This document shows positions 44,722-52,276 of a DNA stretch of 64,000 bases, one piece after another. The DNA comes from Chloroflexota bacterium (GTDB taxonomy: Bacteria; Chloroflexota; UBA11872): the NCBI GenBank assembly GCA_022820025.1, contig JAJEGF010000025.1:81522-145521 (forward strand), read 5' to 3'. The notes below the pieces were generated by a model. That model had not been told where the DNA came from, did not search any database, and saw only the letters and a list, made by a program, of their open reading frames with translations. The position numbers and the translations under genes are program-made. Position 1 is the first letter of the stretch. Each line of letters opens with the position of its first letter.

Positions 44722-45786
44722 CTACAGGCGGTAGACGGTGAACCGGTCGTCGCTGGGCGGTCCGTAGCTGAGGTGGAGGGTCCGGGTGTGAGGGACGGCG
44801 ATGAGGGCGGCGATGGTGGCAAAGGGGTCGCCGGATCGGAAGGGGCGGCAGACGGGTTCGGGGCGGCCTGACTGGTCGCTAAGGAGTTGGCGGCAGACGG
44901 TGGTGTCGATGGCGCCGACGTGGCGTTCGAGCCCGGCCTGGAGGGATTGGCGCCGGCCTTCGGAGTGAGGAAGCGGTCGGCGGGTGGCTTCGTGGGGTTG
45001 GAGGGTGCGCGCGACGCAGTTGTTGGCGTGGGCGTAGACGCCGCGGTCGACATTGGTGACGTAGAGGCCTTCGGCCAGGATTTCGAGGTTGCGGGCGTGC
45101 TTTGGGTCGGCGATGAGGAAGTTGCCGACGGCGGGGCCGGGCATGGCCTGGATGCGCTGGACGGCGGCCTGGGCTGAGTCGGACTCGAGGGCGGCGCGGC
45201 GAAGGATGGGCGGGGCCATCCAGGTGCGGCCGGACTTGCCCCAGAGGGAGTTGGCAACGACGCAGACGCCGCGGCTGTTGAGGCCGACGCCGCCGAGTTC
45301 GCCGGGGACGCAGTGCATGAGGATGTGGGGGCCGTGGGTGGGCCTGAACGCGGCGAGGAACATGCGGTGGAGGTAGGGCTCGCCCAGGTCGCGGTTCTGG
45401 CCGGCGATGGTCTGACCATCGGTGGTGGCCTGGCCCACGGCGGCGAAGGAGGTGCAGCCTTCGGGGAGTCCGCCGGTTCCGGGTCGGAGTTGGAGGGCGA
45501 AAGCTTCATCGAACCGGATGCCGGCGCCCTGGGCGAGGCCTTGAAGCTCATCCATCCAGTGGGGGGCGATGGCCTGGACCAGGGGTTGCTGTTGGAGGGT
45601 CCACGCAAGGGCTTCTGAGGCGGTGAGGCCGCTGTCGGCGGCGGCTTGCATGGTTTCGGCGAGTTGCAGGCGGACGAGGTCGCGAAATCGCTGGCCGTGC
45701 TGAAGGCCGAGGTCGTAGGGGGCGCCGGTGAATTCGGCGAAGGGAAAGTGGATGGGTACGTCTCGCGAGGGTTCCAGTCCCGGCAG
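44722..45786 (-). CDS. C45/acyl-CoA:6-APA acyltransferase-like Ntn hydrolase, no standard start
   Basis: An Ntn-hydrolase of the penicillin acyltransferase/C45 family. The autoprocessing site is LPEGCTSFAAVG with Cys as new N-terminal nucleophile (residue ~111 from the chosen start), then GQNRDLGEPYLHRM and GELGGVGLNSRGVCVVANSL, as in the family. The diagnostic N-terminal FTGAPYDLGLQHGQRFRDL is encoded in frame upstream of the first ATG (45651). Between it and the in-frame TGA codons near 45801-45807 there is no ATG, GTG or TTG; only CTG (45786, 45777) or ATC (45789) could start it. The 5' end given is therefore tentative. Confidence 0.8.
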   Translation of the reverse strand: MPGLEPSRDVPIHFPFAEFTGAPYDLGLQHGQRFRDLVRLQLAETMQAAADSGLTASEALAWTLQQQPLVQAIAPHWMDELQGLAQGAGIRFDEAFALQLRPGTGGLPEGCTSFAAVGQATTDGQTIAGQNRDLGEPYLHRMFLAAFRPTHGPHILMHCVPGELGGVGLNSRGVCVVANSLWGKSGRTWMAPPILRRAALESDSAQAAVQRIQAMPGPAVGNFLIADPKHARNLEILAEGLYVTNVDRGVYAHANNCVARTLQPHEATRRPLPHSEGRRQSLQAGLERHVGAIDTTVCRQLLSDQSGRPEPVCRPFRSGDPFATIAALIAVPHTRTLHLSYGPPSDDRFTVYRL

Positions 45787-45872
45787 GATACGCGGCTGTC
45801 AAAGTCAAGGCTCCAGGAAGGAACGGGATTCCGGCAGTTCATGATGGGTCTTCACGGGTGCCGGGTGCGGGA

Positions 45873-45889
45873 ACGCCCTGCGGGGGCGT
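45873..45889 (+). promoter_or_regulatory. Short hairpin in the divergent gap before the selenoprotein gene
   Basis: ACGCCC-TGCGG-GGGCGT forms a six-base-pair stem with a five-base loop in the region between the C45-like gene and the selenoprotein gene, 33 bases before ATG 45922. It has no T-run, so it is not an obvious terminator; it may be a leader structure or incidental in GC-rich DNA. Confidence 0.25.
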
Positions 45890-45921
45890 GGGAGACTGGG
45901 TGACTGCCGATTGGAGCGCTT

Positions 45922-47394
45922 ATGGCAACGCAGACGCCGATTCCGGCGCCGGAGTTTCCGGAGGGGTTGGAGTGGGCCAATACGCGGCGGCCGGTTCGCA
46001 TGGCGGACCTGCAAGGCCGGCTGGTGATCCTGGACTTCTGGACGTTCTGCTGAATTAACTGCCTGCAGCTATTTCCGCAGTTGCGGAAACTCGAAGAGAA
46101 GCACGGTCTGGCGCTGGCGGTGGTGGGTGTGCATACGCCCAAGTTCCCGGCGGAGCGCGAGACCTTCAACGTGCGCTACGCGGCGCGGCGTCACCGGTTG
46201 GAGCACCCGGTGGTGAACGACCGGGATTTCCAGATCTGGCAGACGTACGGGGTGCGGGCGTGGCCGACGATGGTGTTCGTGGACCCGCTGGGGCACGTGA
46301 TCGGGTTCCATTCGGGCGAGGCGCCGTTCGAGGCGCTGGACCGGGCCGTCACCCGCATCCTGAATGAGCACCGGCCGAACGGCACGGTGACGGACGCGCC
46401 GCTGGACGTGATGGAGCAGGCGCCTGACTCGGAGACGGGGCTGGCGTTTCCGGGGAAGGTGCTGGCCACCGAGGACGCGCTGTACATCGCGGATTCGGGT
46501 CATCACCGGATCGTGGAAACGAGCCACGACGGCGCGGTGCGGCGGGTGTTTGGGTCGTCGGAGGAAGGGCATCGGGACGGGGCGGCCTCGGAAGCGCGAT
46601 TTACGTATCCACAGGGGTTGGCGGTGGTTGGCGACGACTTGTTCGTGGCGGATACGGAGAATCACCGGATTCGCCGGATCGAGCTTGGGTCGGGCGAGGT
46701 GTCGACGGTGGCGGGGACCGGGGCGCGGGGGTATCCGGCGCCGGGATCGCATCCGGCGCTGACTGCCGAGCTGGCCTCGCCGTGGGACCTGGCCTGGCAC
46801 GACGGGCGGCTGTTTATTGCGATGGCGGGAATGCACCAGGTCTGGGTGATGGATCCGGCTGATGGAGAGATCGGGCCGTATGCGGGGTCGGGGATCGAGA
46901 ACCTGCAGGACGGGCCGCTGGACACGGCGCAGCTGGCGCAACCCAGCGGGCTGGCGGTGCACGGGGACCGGCTGCTGGCGGCGGATAGCGAGACCAGCGC
47001 GATTCGCACGCTGCCGTTGGATGGACGAGGCGACGCGCGGACGATTGCGGGAGTGGGGCTGTTTGACTTCGGGGATGAGGACGGACAGGGCACGTCGATC
47101 CGGTTGCAGCATCCGCTGGGGGTGGCGGCCGGGGCCGAGGGCGTGTTTATTGCGGACACGTACAACAACAAGATCCAGGTGGTGGATCCGGTCCAGCGGC
47201 TGATTACGTCGTTTGCCGGAGATACCGCGCACGGGGACGCGGACGGTGGGCTGGCCGAGGCGCGCTTTCACGAGCCGGGCGGGGTGTCGCTGGTGGACGG
47301 GATGTTGTTTGTGGCGGATACGAATAATCACGTGGTGCGGCGGGTGGAGCTGGCGGAGCGGCGGGTTTCGACGGTGGAGGTGCGGGGGCTCTAG
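45922..47394 (+). CDS. Selenocysteine-containing thioredoxin-fold/NHL-repeat protein
   Basis: A 490-residue protein read through an in-frame TGA at 46051-46053 as selenocysteine 44. The thioredoxin-like domain (~1-150) has [25 protein letters not shown]; relatives such as NHLRC2 have WTYCCINC, so Sec stands in for the first Cys of the CxxC redox pair (Sec44, Cys47). [22 protein letters not shown] gives the cis-Pro loop. From ~165 to the end, five or six NHL repeats form a beta-propeller ([42 protein letters not shown]). ATG 45922 has GGAG five bases upstream. It likely catalyses a thiol/disulfide or peroxide reaction. A TGC-to-TGA error is the alternative, but the adjacent SECIS-like hairpin argues against it. 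Confidence 0.88.
46072..46089 (+). promoter_or_regulatory. Candidate bacterial SECIS element
   Basis: Directly after the Sec codon the mRNA can fold TTTCCGC-AGTT-GCGGAAA, a perfect seven-base-pair stem with a four-base loop. The loop starts 25 bases after the TGA and has G in its second position, which meets the published bacterial SECIS rules as I recall them (loop 16-37 bases from UGA, G in the first two loop bases). SelB would bind it to deliver Sec-tRNA. Confidence 0.8.
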
Positions 47395-47498
47395 CCGGCA
47401 CTACCGACGGCGCGGTCGCAGCGATGAAGCTATCGCGTGGTACCCCGGCGGCGTTTATTCTGGAACGGGCAGCGCAGGCAGTCCCAAGGGAATATCGA

Positions 47499-48353
47499 AT
47501 GTTCGCGACGTTTGGACGGACGTGGCAGCTCACGAAGATGAGTTGGGGCGTGTTGCAGAGCGATCGGAAGTTGATTGCGTTTCCGATCATGTCGGGCGTG
47601 GCGCTGGTGATCCTGGCGGCGCTGTTGACCGGCGTGGGCGCCGGGGTCGGCACGCTGGACCGGTTGGGCGGCGCGGGGTCGGCGGGCTTGGCCGAGGCGG
47701 ACATCGTGCTGCTGGGGATTACCTACTTCCTGCTGGCGTTCGTGATCATCTACTTCAACGCGGCGCTGATCGGGGCCGCGATGGTGCGGCTGGCCGGCGG
47801 GACGCCGACGCTGGGCGACGGGTTCCGGCTGGCGAACTCGCGTCTGCCGCAGATCGCGGGCTGGGCGTTGATTTCGGCGACGGTGGGACTGATCCTGCAG
47901 ATCCTGCGGAACCAGTCGCGCGATAACTTCCTGGGGCAGATTGCGCTGTCGATCGTGGGCGGCGTGTGGGCGTACCTGACGTTCTTCGTGGTACCGGTGC
48001 TGGTGGCGGAGGAGACGGGGCCGATTACGGCGATCAAGCGCTCGACGTCGCTGTTCAAGCGGACGTGGGGCGAGCAGGTGGTGGCGAACTTCGGGTTCGG
48101 CATCGTTGGGTTCGTGGCCGCGCTGATCGGGCTGGTTCCGGCCATCCTGATTGCCTCGCTGTCGCCGATGGCTGGTCTGGTCGTCGGCGTGGTGACGGTG
48201 GGGCTGGCGATTGCGACGGTTTCGACGTTGGAGGCGATCTTCAAGGCGGCGCTGTATGGCTACGTGGCCGATGGGCGCGTGGGCGAAGGCTTTGACCGGA
48301 ACACGCTGGACGGGGCGTATGGCCCCGGGCGCGGCGGGCACCGGGGGTTCTAG
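47499..48353 (+). CDS. DUF6159-like multi-pass membrane protein
   Basis: A 284-residue membrane protein. FGRTWQLTKMSWGVLQSDRKLIAFPIMSG at the N-terminus is typical of the DUF6159 group, followed by about six hydrophobic helices (SGVALVILAALLTGVGAGV, ILLGITYFLLAFVIIYFN, and later segments) and a conserved ITAIKRSTSLFKRTWGEQ between them. Function unknown. ATG 47499 has AAGGGA seven bases upstream and is preferred over the codon at 47424. It may be co-transcribed with the selenoprotein gene 104 bases upstream. Confidence 0.75.
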   Translation: MFATFGRTWQLTKMSWGVLQSDRKLIAFPIMSGVALVILAALLTGVGAGVGTLDRLGGAGSAGLAEADIVLLGITYFLLAFVIIYFNAALIGAAMVRLAGGTPTLGDGFRLANSRLPQIAGWALISATVGLILQILRNQSRDNFLGQIALSIVGGVWAYLTFFVVPVLVAEETGPITAIKRSTSLFKRTWGEQVVANFGFGIVGFVAALIGLVPAILIASLSPMAGLVVGVVTVGLAIATVSTLEAIFKAALYGYVADGRVGEGFDRNTLDGAYGPGRGGHRGF

Positions 48354-48401
48354 ACGGCGAGGAGAGACTGTTGTGTAAACCGTCGTTGGTTGCCCGGAAG
48401 A

Positions 48402-48452
48402 CCCTCACCCCAACCCTCTCCCACGGGGAAAGGGAGGAAGAGTGGGCGCCGC
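48402..48452. repeat. Intergenic CCCTCACCCC-type palindromic repeat
   Basis: The sequence from CCCTCACCCC through CCCTCTCCC-ACG-GGGGAAAGGG is an imperfect inverted repeat of a kind that occurs as scattered intergenic elements in many bacteria. It sits just upstream of an SDR gene. No other copy is visible in this window. Confidence 0.5.
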
Positions 48453-48486
48453 TTCGAGGGCCAGGCGAGTCTTGGGAAGGTCTCCG

Positions 48487-49221
48487 ATGAGCGAGAGTCA
48501 CGCCGGGAAGCGGGCGGCGGTTTATGGGGCCAGCAGCGGCATGGGCCGGGCGACGGCGCTGGCGCTGGCCAGGGCCGGGGCGGACGTGGCGGTGCTGGCG
48601 CGGACCGAGGACGCGCTGAATGAGGTCGCGAGCGAGATTCGGGCAGCCGGGCGCACGGGTGTCGTAGTCCCAGTCGATATCCAGGACTCCGCGGCGGCGC
48701 GGGCTTCCGTGGATGCCGTGGTGGAGGCGCTGGGCGGGATCGACATCCTGGTGTACGCCACGGGCTGGAATATCCCGGGGCGCGCGCTGGAGGTGCTGAG
48801 TCCGTCGGACTGGGAGCTGATGCAGCGGACGAACCTGTGGGGGCTGTATGACGTCACGCAGGCGGCGCTGCCGGCGCTACGGGAAGCCGGGGCGAGGGTG
48901 GTGGTGATTTCGTCGGCGGCGGTCCAGATTCCCGACATGTCGGGCGTGGCGTACCAGAGCACAAAGCACGGGGAAGCCGGGTTCGTGTACGGGATGATGC
49001 ACGAGGAGGCCGGGAACGGGATCCGGGCGACGATGATCTTCCCGGGGCTGACCGAGACGCCGATGATCGACCGGCGACCCGCGCCGACGCCGCCGGAGAT
49101 GATCGCGAACGCGTTGCAGCCGGAGGACGTGGCGGAGGCGGTGCTGTTCGTGACGTCGCTGCCGCCGCGGGCCTACGTGCCCGAGCTCGTACTTCTGCCG
49201 GCGGCGATTCAGCAGCGCTAG
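48487..49221 (+). CDS. Short-chain dehydrogenase/reductase (SDR)
   Basis: A 244-residue classical SDR: AAVYGASSGMGRATALALARAG (GxxxGxG), VPVDIQDSAAARA, DILVYATGWN (the usual NNAG is altered to YATG), VISSAAVQIPD catalytic Ser and YQSTKHG with Tyr/Lys, then IFPGLTETPM. ATG 48487 has GGAAGG upstream; an in-frame ATG at 48442 falls in the intergenic repeat. Substrate unknown. Confidence 0.9.
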   Translation: MSESHAGKRAAVYGASSGMGRATALALARAGADVAVLARTEDALNEVASEIRAAGRTGVVVPVDIQDSAAARASVDAVVEALGGIDILVYATGWNIPGRALEVLSPSDWELMQRTNLWGLYDVTQAALPALREAGARVVVISSAAVQIPDMSGVAYQSTKHGEAGFVYGMMHEEAGNGIRATMIFPGLTETPMIDRRPAPTPPEMIANALQPEDVAEAVLFVTSLPPRAYVPELVLLPAAIQQR

Positions 49222-49288
49222 TCCGCGAGAGGCCGCCGGGCGCGGCTGCGTATGCTGGCGGGGCGGTTCACGGTCGCGAGGTTCAGCC

Positions 49289-50671
49289 ATGCCGTACGAC
49301 CCTTCGCTGCATCTGTTTTGTCATCCCTGGGAGCTGCAGACGGTGGTGCACATGCGCCGGACCTGGAACCGTCCGGCGCGGGTGCAGATGGACCCGGTGC
49401 TGGCGCCGACCGAGCCGTGGGAAGGCACGTCGGTGGCCTGGAGTACGTCGTTCTACGACCAGGAAACGGGGGTCTTCAAGCTCTGGTACGAGGCGTGGAA
49501 TCCGGATCGCCCGGAGCCGCTGGACACGCCGGTCTGCTATGCCACGTCGACCGATGGCCTCACGTGGGACAAGCCGGAGCTGGGGGTGTTTGAGTGGGAC
49601 GGGAGCCGGGCGAACAACATCTGCTGGATGATGCGGCGTGAGAGCGCGCCGTGGGACTACCTGGATAGTCCACGGGTGTTCGTCGATCCGGACGCGCCGG
49701 AGGCGGAGCGTTACCGGATGGTCATTTACGCGCGGGTTCAGGCCATTCGGCGGCAGGCATTCTTCGCGCTTACCAGTGCGGACGGGATGCATTGGACGTG
49801 GCATGACGAGCCGTTTCTGACCGAGACCGGGGACCGATTTCACTGCATCTACGACGACCGGCGGGGCGAGTATTGGGTCACGTCAAGGCGCGCGTACGGG
49901 GAACGGGACTTCTATTCGGACCCGCCCGTCCCGCGAATTCGCAGCGTGGAGCGCTGGCGCAGCCCGGACCTGCGTGAGTGGATCGGGCCGGAGATGCTGA
50001 TGCGGCCGGACGACGCGGATCTGCCGGACACCGAGTTCTACAGCATGTATCCGATGACGGCCGGGAACGGGTACCTGGGCTACCTGGAGTTCTATGACCG
50101 GTTCGTGGAGCGTCTGCATACGGAGTTGGTGGTTAGCCGCGACGGGGACCACTGGCAGCGACTGGAGCGAACGCCGTGGCTGGACCGGGGCACCGAGGGC
50201 GCCTGGGATGACATGTGGATATTTCCGGCCAGCAACGACCCGCTGGTAGTTGAGGACCGGATGCTGCTGCCGTTTTGCGGCCGTGGCACGGCGCACGGCG
50301 GCCGGCGATACCGGATGCAGCCGGCGCGGTGCCGGATTGGGCTGTTGGAGTTCCAGCGCGATCGCTGGGCGGCGCTGACGGCCGGGCAGGACGGTGGCGA
50401 GTTCGTGACCGAGCCGGCGGAGGTTACCGGCGAGCACCTGTGCCTGAACGTGGACGCGGAATTCGGCGACGTGCGGGTGGCGGTGCTGGATGCGTATGGC
50501 GGGACGCTGGAGGGTTACGGCCACGACGCGGCCGTGCCGATCGAACGCGACGCAATCGAGGCGCGGGTTCGGTGGGATGCGGGTGATTCCCTGAGCGCGC
50601 TACGTGGCCGTCGCGTGCGGCTCCATGCCACGGTGGCGCGAGCCAGTGTGTACGGATACAGATTTGGCTAA
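49289..50671 (+). CDS. Five-bladed beta-propeller glycosidase-like protein (copy 1)
   Basis: A 460-residue protein resembling GH32/GH43/GH130-type propellers. Repeated Trp/Asp-rich blades: FKLWYEAWNPD, CYATSTDGLTWDKPELGVFEW, FALTSADGMHWTW, VSRDGDHWQRLERTP, YDDRRGEYWVTSRR. It lacks a signal peptide. Residues that would be catalytic acids in blades 1-3 cannot be named with confidence. A second, very similar gene follows, with 43 bases of matching DNA upstream of each start. It probably acts on sulfated or other plant/algal-type glycans in view of the neighbouring sulfatase and oxidoreductases; that link is inference. Confidence 0.8.
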   Translation: MPYDPSLHLFCHPWELQTVVHMRRTWNRPARVQMDPVLAPTEPWEGTSVAWSTSFYDQETGVFKLWYEAWNPDRPEPLDTPVCYATSTDGLTWDKPELGVFEWDGSRANNICWMMRRESAPWDYLDSPRVFVDPDAPEAERYRMVIYARVQAIRRQAFFALTSADGMHWTWHDEPFLTETGDRFHCIYDDRRGEYWVTSRRAYGERDFYSDPPVPRIRSVERWRSPDLREWIGPEMLMRPDDADLPDTEFYSMYPMTAGNGYLGYLEFYDRFVERLHTELVVSRDGDHWQRLERTPWLDRGTEGAWDDMWIFPASNDPLVVEDRMLLPFCGRGTAHGGRRYRMQPARCRIGLLEFQRDRWAALTAGQDGGEFVTEPAEVTGEHLCLNVDAEFGDVRVAVLDAYGGTLEGYGHDAAVPIERDAIEARVRWDAGDSLSALRGRRVRLHATVARASVYGYRFG

Positions 50672-50738
50672 AGGCCTATTGACCAGCCGCCCATTTGCAA
50701 GAGCCTGAGACTGCGCGAGTCCAGGGGCAGCGGCCGAG

Positions 50739-50781
50739 CGCGGCTGCGTATGCTGGCGGGGCGGTTCGCGGTCGCGAGGTT
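50739..50781 (+). repeat. 43-base upstream repeat (second copy; first at 49241-49283)
   Basis: The block starting CGCGGCTGCGTATGCTGGCG lies just before both propeller genes; the two copies differ at one base (A or G after GCGGTTC). It therefore belongs to the duplicated unit, and TATGCT inside it might serve as a weak -10 for each gene. Confidence 0.75.
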
Positions 50782-50786
50782 GGATG

Positions 50787-52169
50787 ATGCCGTACGACCC
50801 TTCGCTGCATTTGTTCTGTCACCCGTGGGAACTGCAAACGGTGGTGCACATGCGCCGGACCTGGAACCGGCCGGCGCGGGTGCAGATGGCGCCGGTGCTG
50901 GCGCCGACCGAGCCGTGGGAAGGCACGTCGGTCGTGACCTGGGGTACCGCCCACCGCGACCCTGAGACGGGGCTCTTCAAGCTCTGGTACGAGGCCTGGA
51001 ATGCCGAGCGTCCGCAGCCGCTGGTCTCGCTGGTCTGCTATGCCACGTCAACCGACGGCGTGACCTGGGATAAGCCGGACCTGGGGCTTTTCGAGTGGGA
51101 GGGCAGCCGCGCGAACAACATCTGTTGGATGATGCGAGAAAGCGCGCCCTGGGATTACCTGGACAGTCCGCAGGTGCTCGTCGATCCGCAGGCTCCGGAG
51201 TCGGAGCGCTATCGGATGGTGATTTATGCGCGGGTGGCGGCCATTCGGCGGCACGCGTTCTTCGTATTGACGAGTTCCGACGGGGTGCATTGGTCGTGGC
51301 ATGACGAGCCGTTTCTCACCGAGACGGGGGATAGGTTTCATTGCATCTACGACGACCGGCGGGGCGAGTACTGGCTGACGTCGCGTCGCGCGGACCTGGA
51401 CAAGGACTTTGCGGCGGACCCGCCGATCCCGCGAATTCGAAGCGTGGAGCGCTGGCGGAGCCCGGACCTGCGGAAGTGGTCGGGACCGGAGATCCTGATG
51501 CGGCCGGACGATGCCGACCCGGTGGATACCGAGTTTTACAGCATGTATCCCATGACGGCGGGGAACGGGTACCTGGGGTACCTGGAGTTCTACGACCGGT
51601 TCGTGGAGCGCCTGCACACGGAGCTGGTCGTGAGCCGCGACGGGGACCACTGGCAGCGGCTGGAACGGACGCCGTGGCTGGACCGGGGCACCGAGGGGGC
51701 GTGGGATGACATGTGGGTGTTTCCATCCAGCAACGACCCGCTGGTGGTGGGAGACCGGATGCTGGTGCCGTTTGGCGGGCGCGGGACGGCGCACGCGGGC
51801 CGGCGATACCCAATGCGGCCGGCGCAATGCCGCATTGGGCTGCTGGAGTTCCAGCGCGACCGCTGGGCGGCGCTGACGGCCGGGCAGGACGGCGGCGAGT
51901 TCGTGACCGAGCCGGCCGAGGTACGCGGCGACCGTTTGACGCTGAACGTGGACGCAGAGTTCGGGGACGTGCGGGTGGCGGTGCTGAACGAGCATGGCGG
52001 GGCGCTGGAGGGATTCGGCCACGATGAGGCCGTGCCGATAGAACGCGACGCGATCGAGGCGCGGGCCTGTTGGGACACGGGCGATTCGCTGGAGGCCTTG
52101 CGTGGCCGCCGGGTGCGCCTGCACGTCACGGCGGCGCGGGCCAGCGTGTACGGGTACAGGTACGACTAG
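50787..52169 (+). CDS. Five-bladed beta-propeller glycosidase-like protein (copy 2)
   Basis: A 460-residue paralogue of the preceding gene, the large majority of residues identical by eye (for example the same MPYDPSLHLFCHPWELQ start, RANNICWMM, FVERLHTELVVSRDGDHW and RWAALTAGQDGGEF). Differences cluster in short loops (TSVVTWGTAHRDPETG against TSVAWSTSFYDQETG; RRADLDKDFAADPPIP against RRAYGERDFYSDPPVP) that could change substrate recognition. ATG 50787 aligns with the start of copy 1. A tandem duplication with later divergence. Confidence 0.8.
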   Translation: MPYDPSLHLFCHPWELQTVVHMRRTWNRPARVQMAPVLAPTEPWEGTSVVTWGTAHRDPETGLFKLWYEAWNAERPQPLVSLVCYATSTDGVTWDKPDLGLFEWEGSRANNICWMMRESAPWDYLDSPQVLVDPQAPESERYRMVIYARVAAIRRHAFFVLTSSDGVHWSWHDEPFLTETGDRFHCIYDDRRGEYWLTSRRADLDKDFAADPPIPRIRSVERWRSPDLRKWSGPEILMRPDDADPVDTEFYSMYPMTAGNGYLGYLEFYDRFVERLHTELVVSRDGDHWQRLERTPWLDRGTEGAWDDMWVFPSSNDPLVVGDRMLVPFGGRGTAHAGRRYPMRPAQCRIGLLEFQRDRWAALTAGQDGGEFVTEPAEVRGDRLTLNVDAEFGDVRVAVLNEHGGALEGFGHDEAVPIERDAIEARACWDTGDSLEALRGRRVRLHVTAARASVYGYRYD

Positions 52170-52176
52170 CCGGGGA

Positions 52177-52204
52177 TTGCCGAACGGCGCGAATGCCCTA
52201 AAAT
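52177..52204 (+). promoter_or_regulatory. Candidate promoter of the L,D-transpeptidase gene
   Basis: TTGCCG (52177-52182) and TAAAAT (52199-52204) are 16 bases apart, a reasonable sigma-70-type pair in this GC-rich setting, with transcription expected near 52211 and a leader of about 65 bases before the tentative start. Confidence 0.45.
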
Positions 52205-52276
52205 AGGACCAAGTGGCGCTGTGACTTCGCCGGGAAGGCCGGTGGGCGAGGTCTCGCCGCCGAGGAGCGTGTAGCC

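Noticed and set aside
44709..45842. A 377-codon minus-strand frame with its own ATG over the C45-like gene
   Set aside because: Its product is Pro/Ser/Ala-rich low-complexity sequence; the neighbouring frame encodes the recognisable acyltransferase with its Cys nucleophile.
46051..46053. TGA as a true stop, giving a truncated pseudogene
   Set aside because: The TGA replaces exactly the redox Cys, is followed by a SECIS-like hairpin and by an intact long coding frame; decay would be expected otherwise.
46069..47331. Long minus-strand open frame opposite the NHL repeats
   Set aside because: Arg/Pro/His-rich translation typical of antisense shadows in GC-rich DNA; the plus strand has clear repeats.
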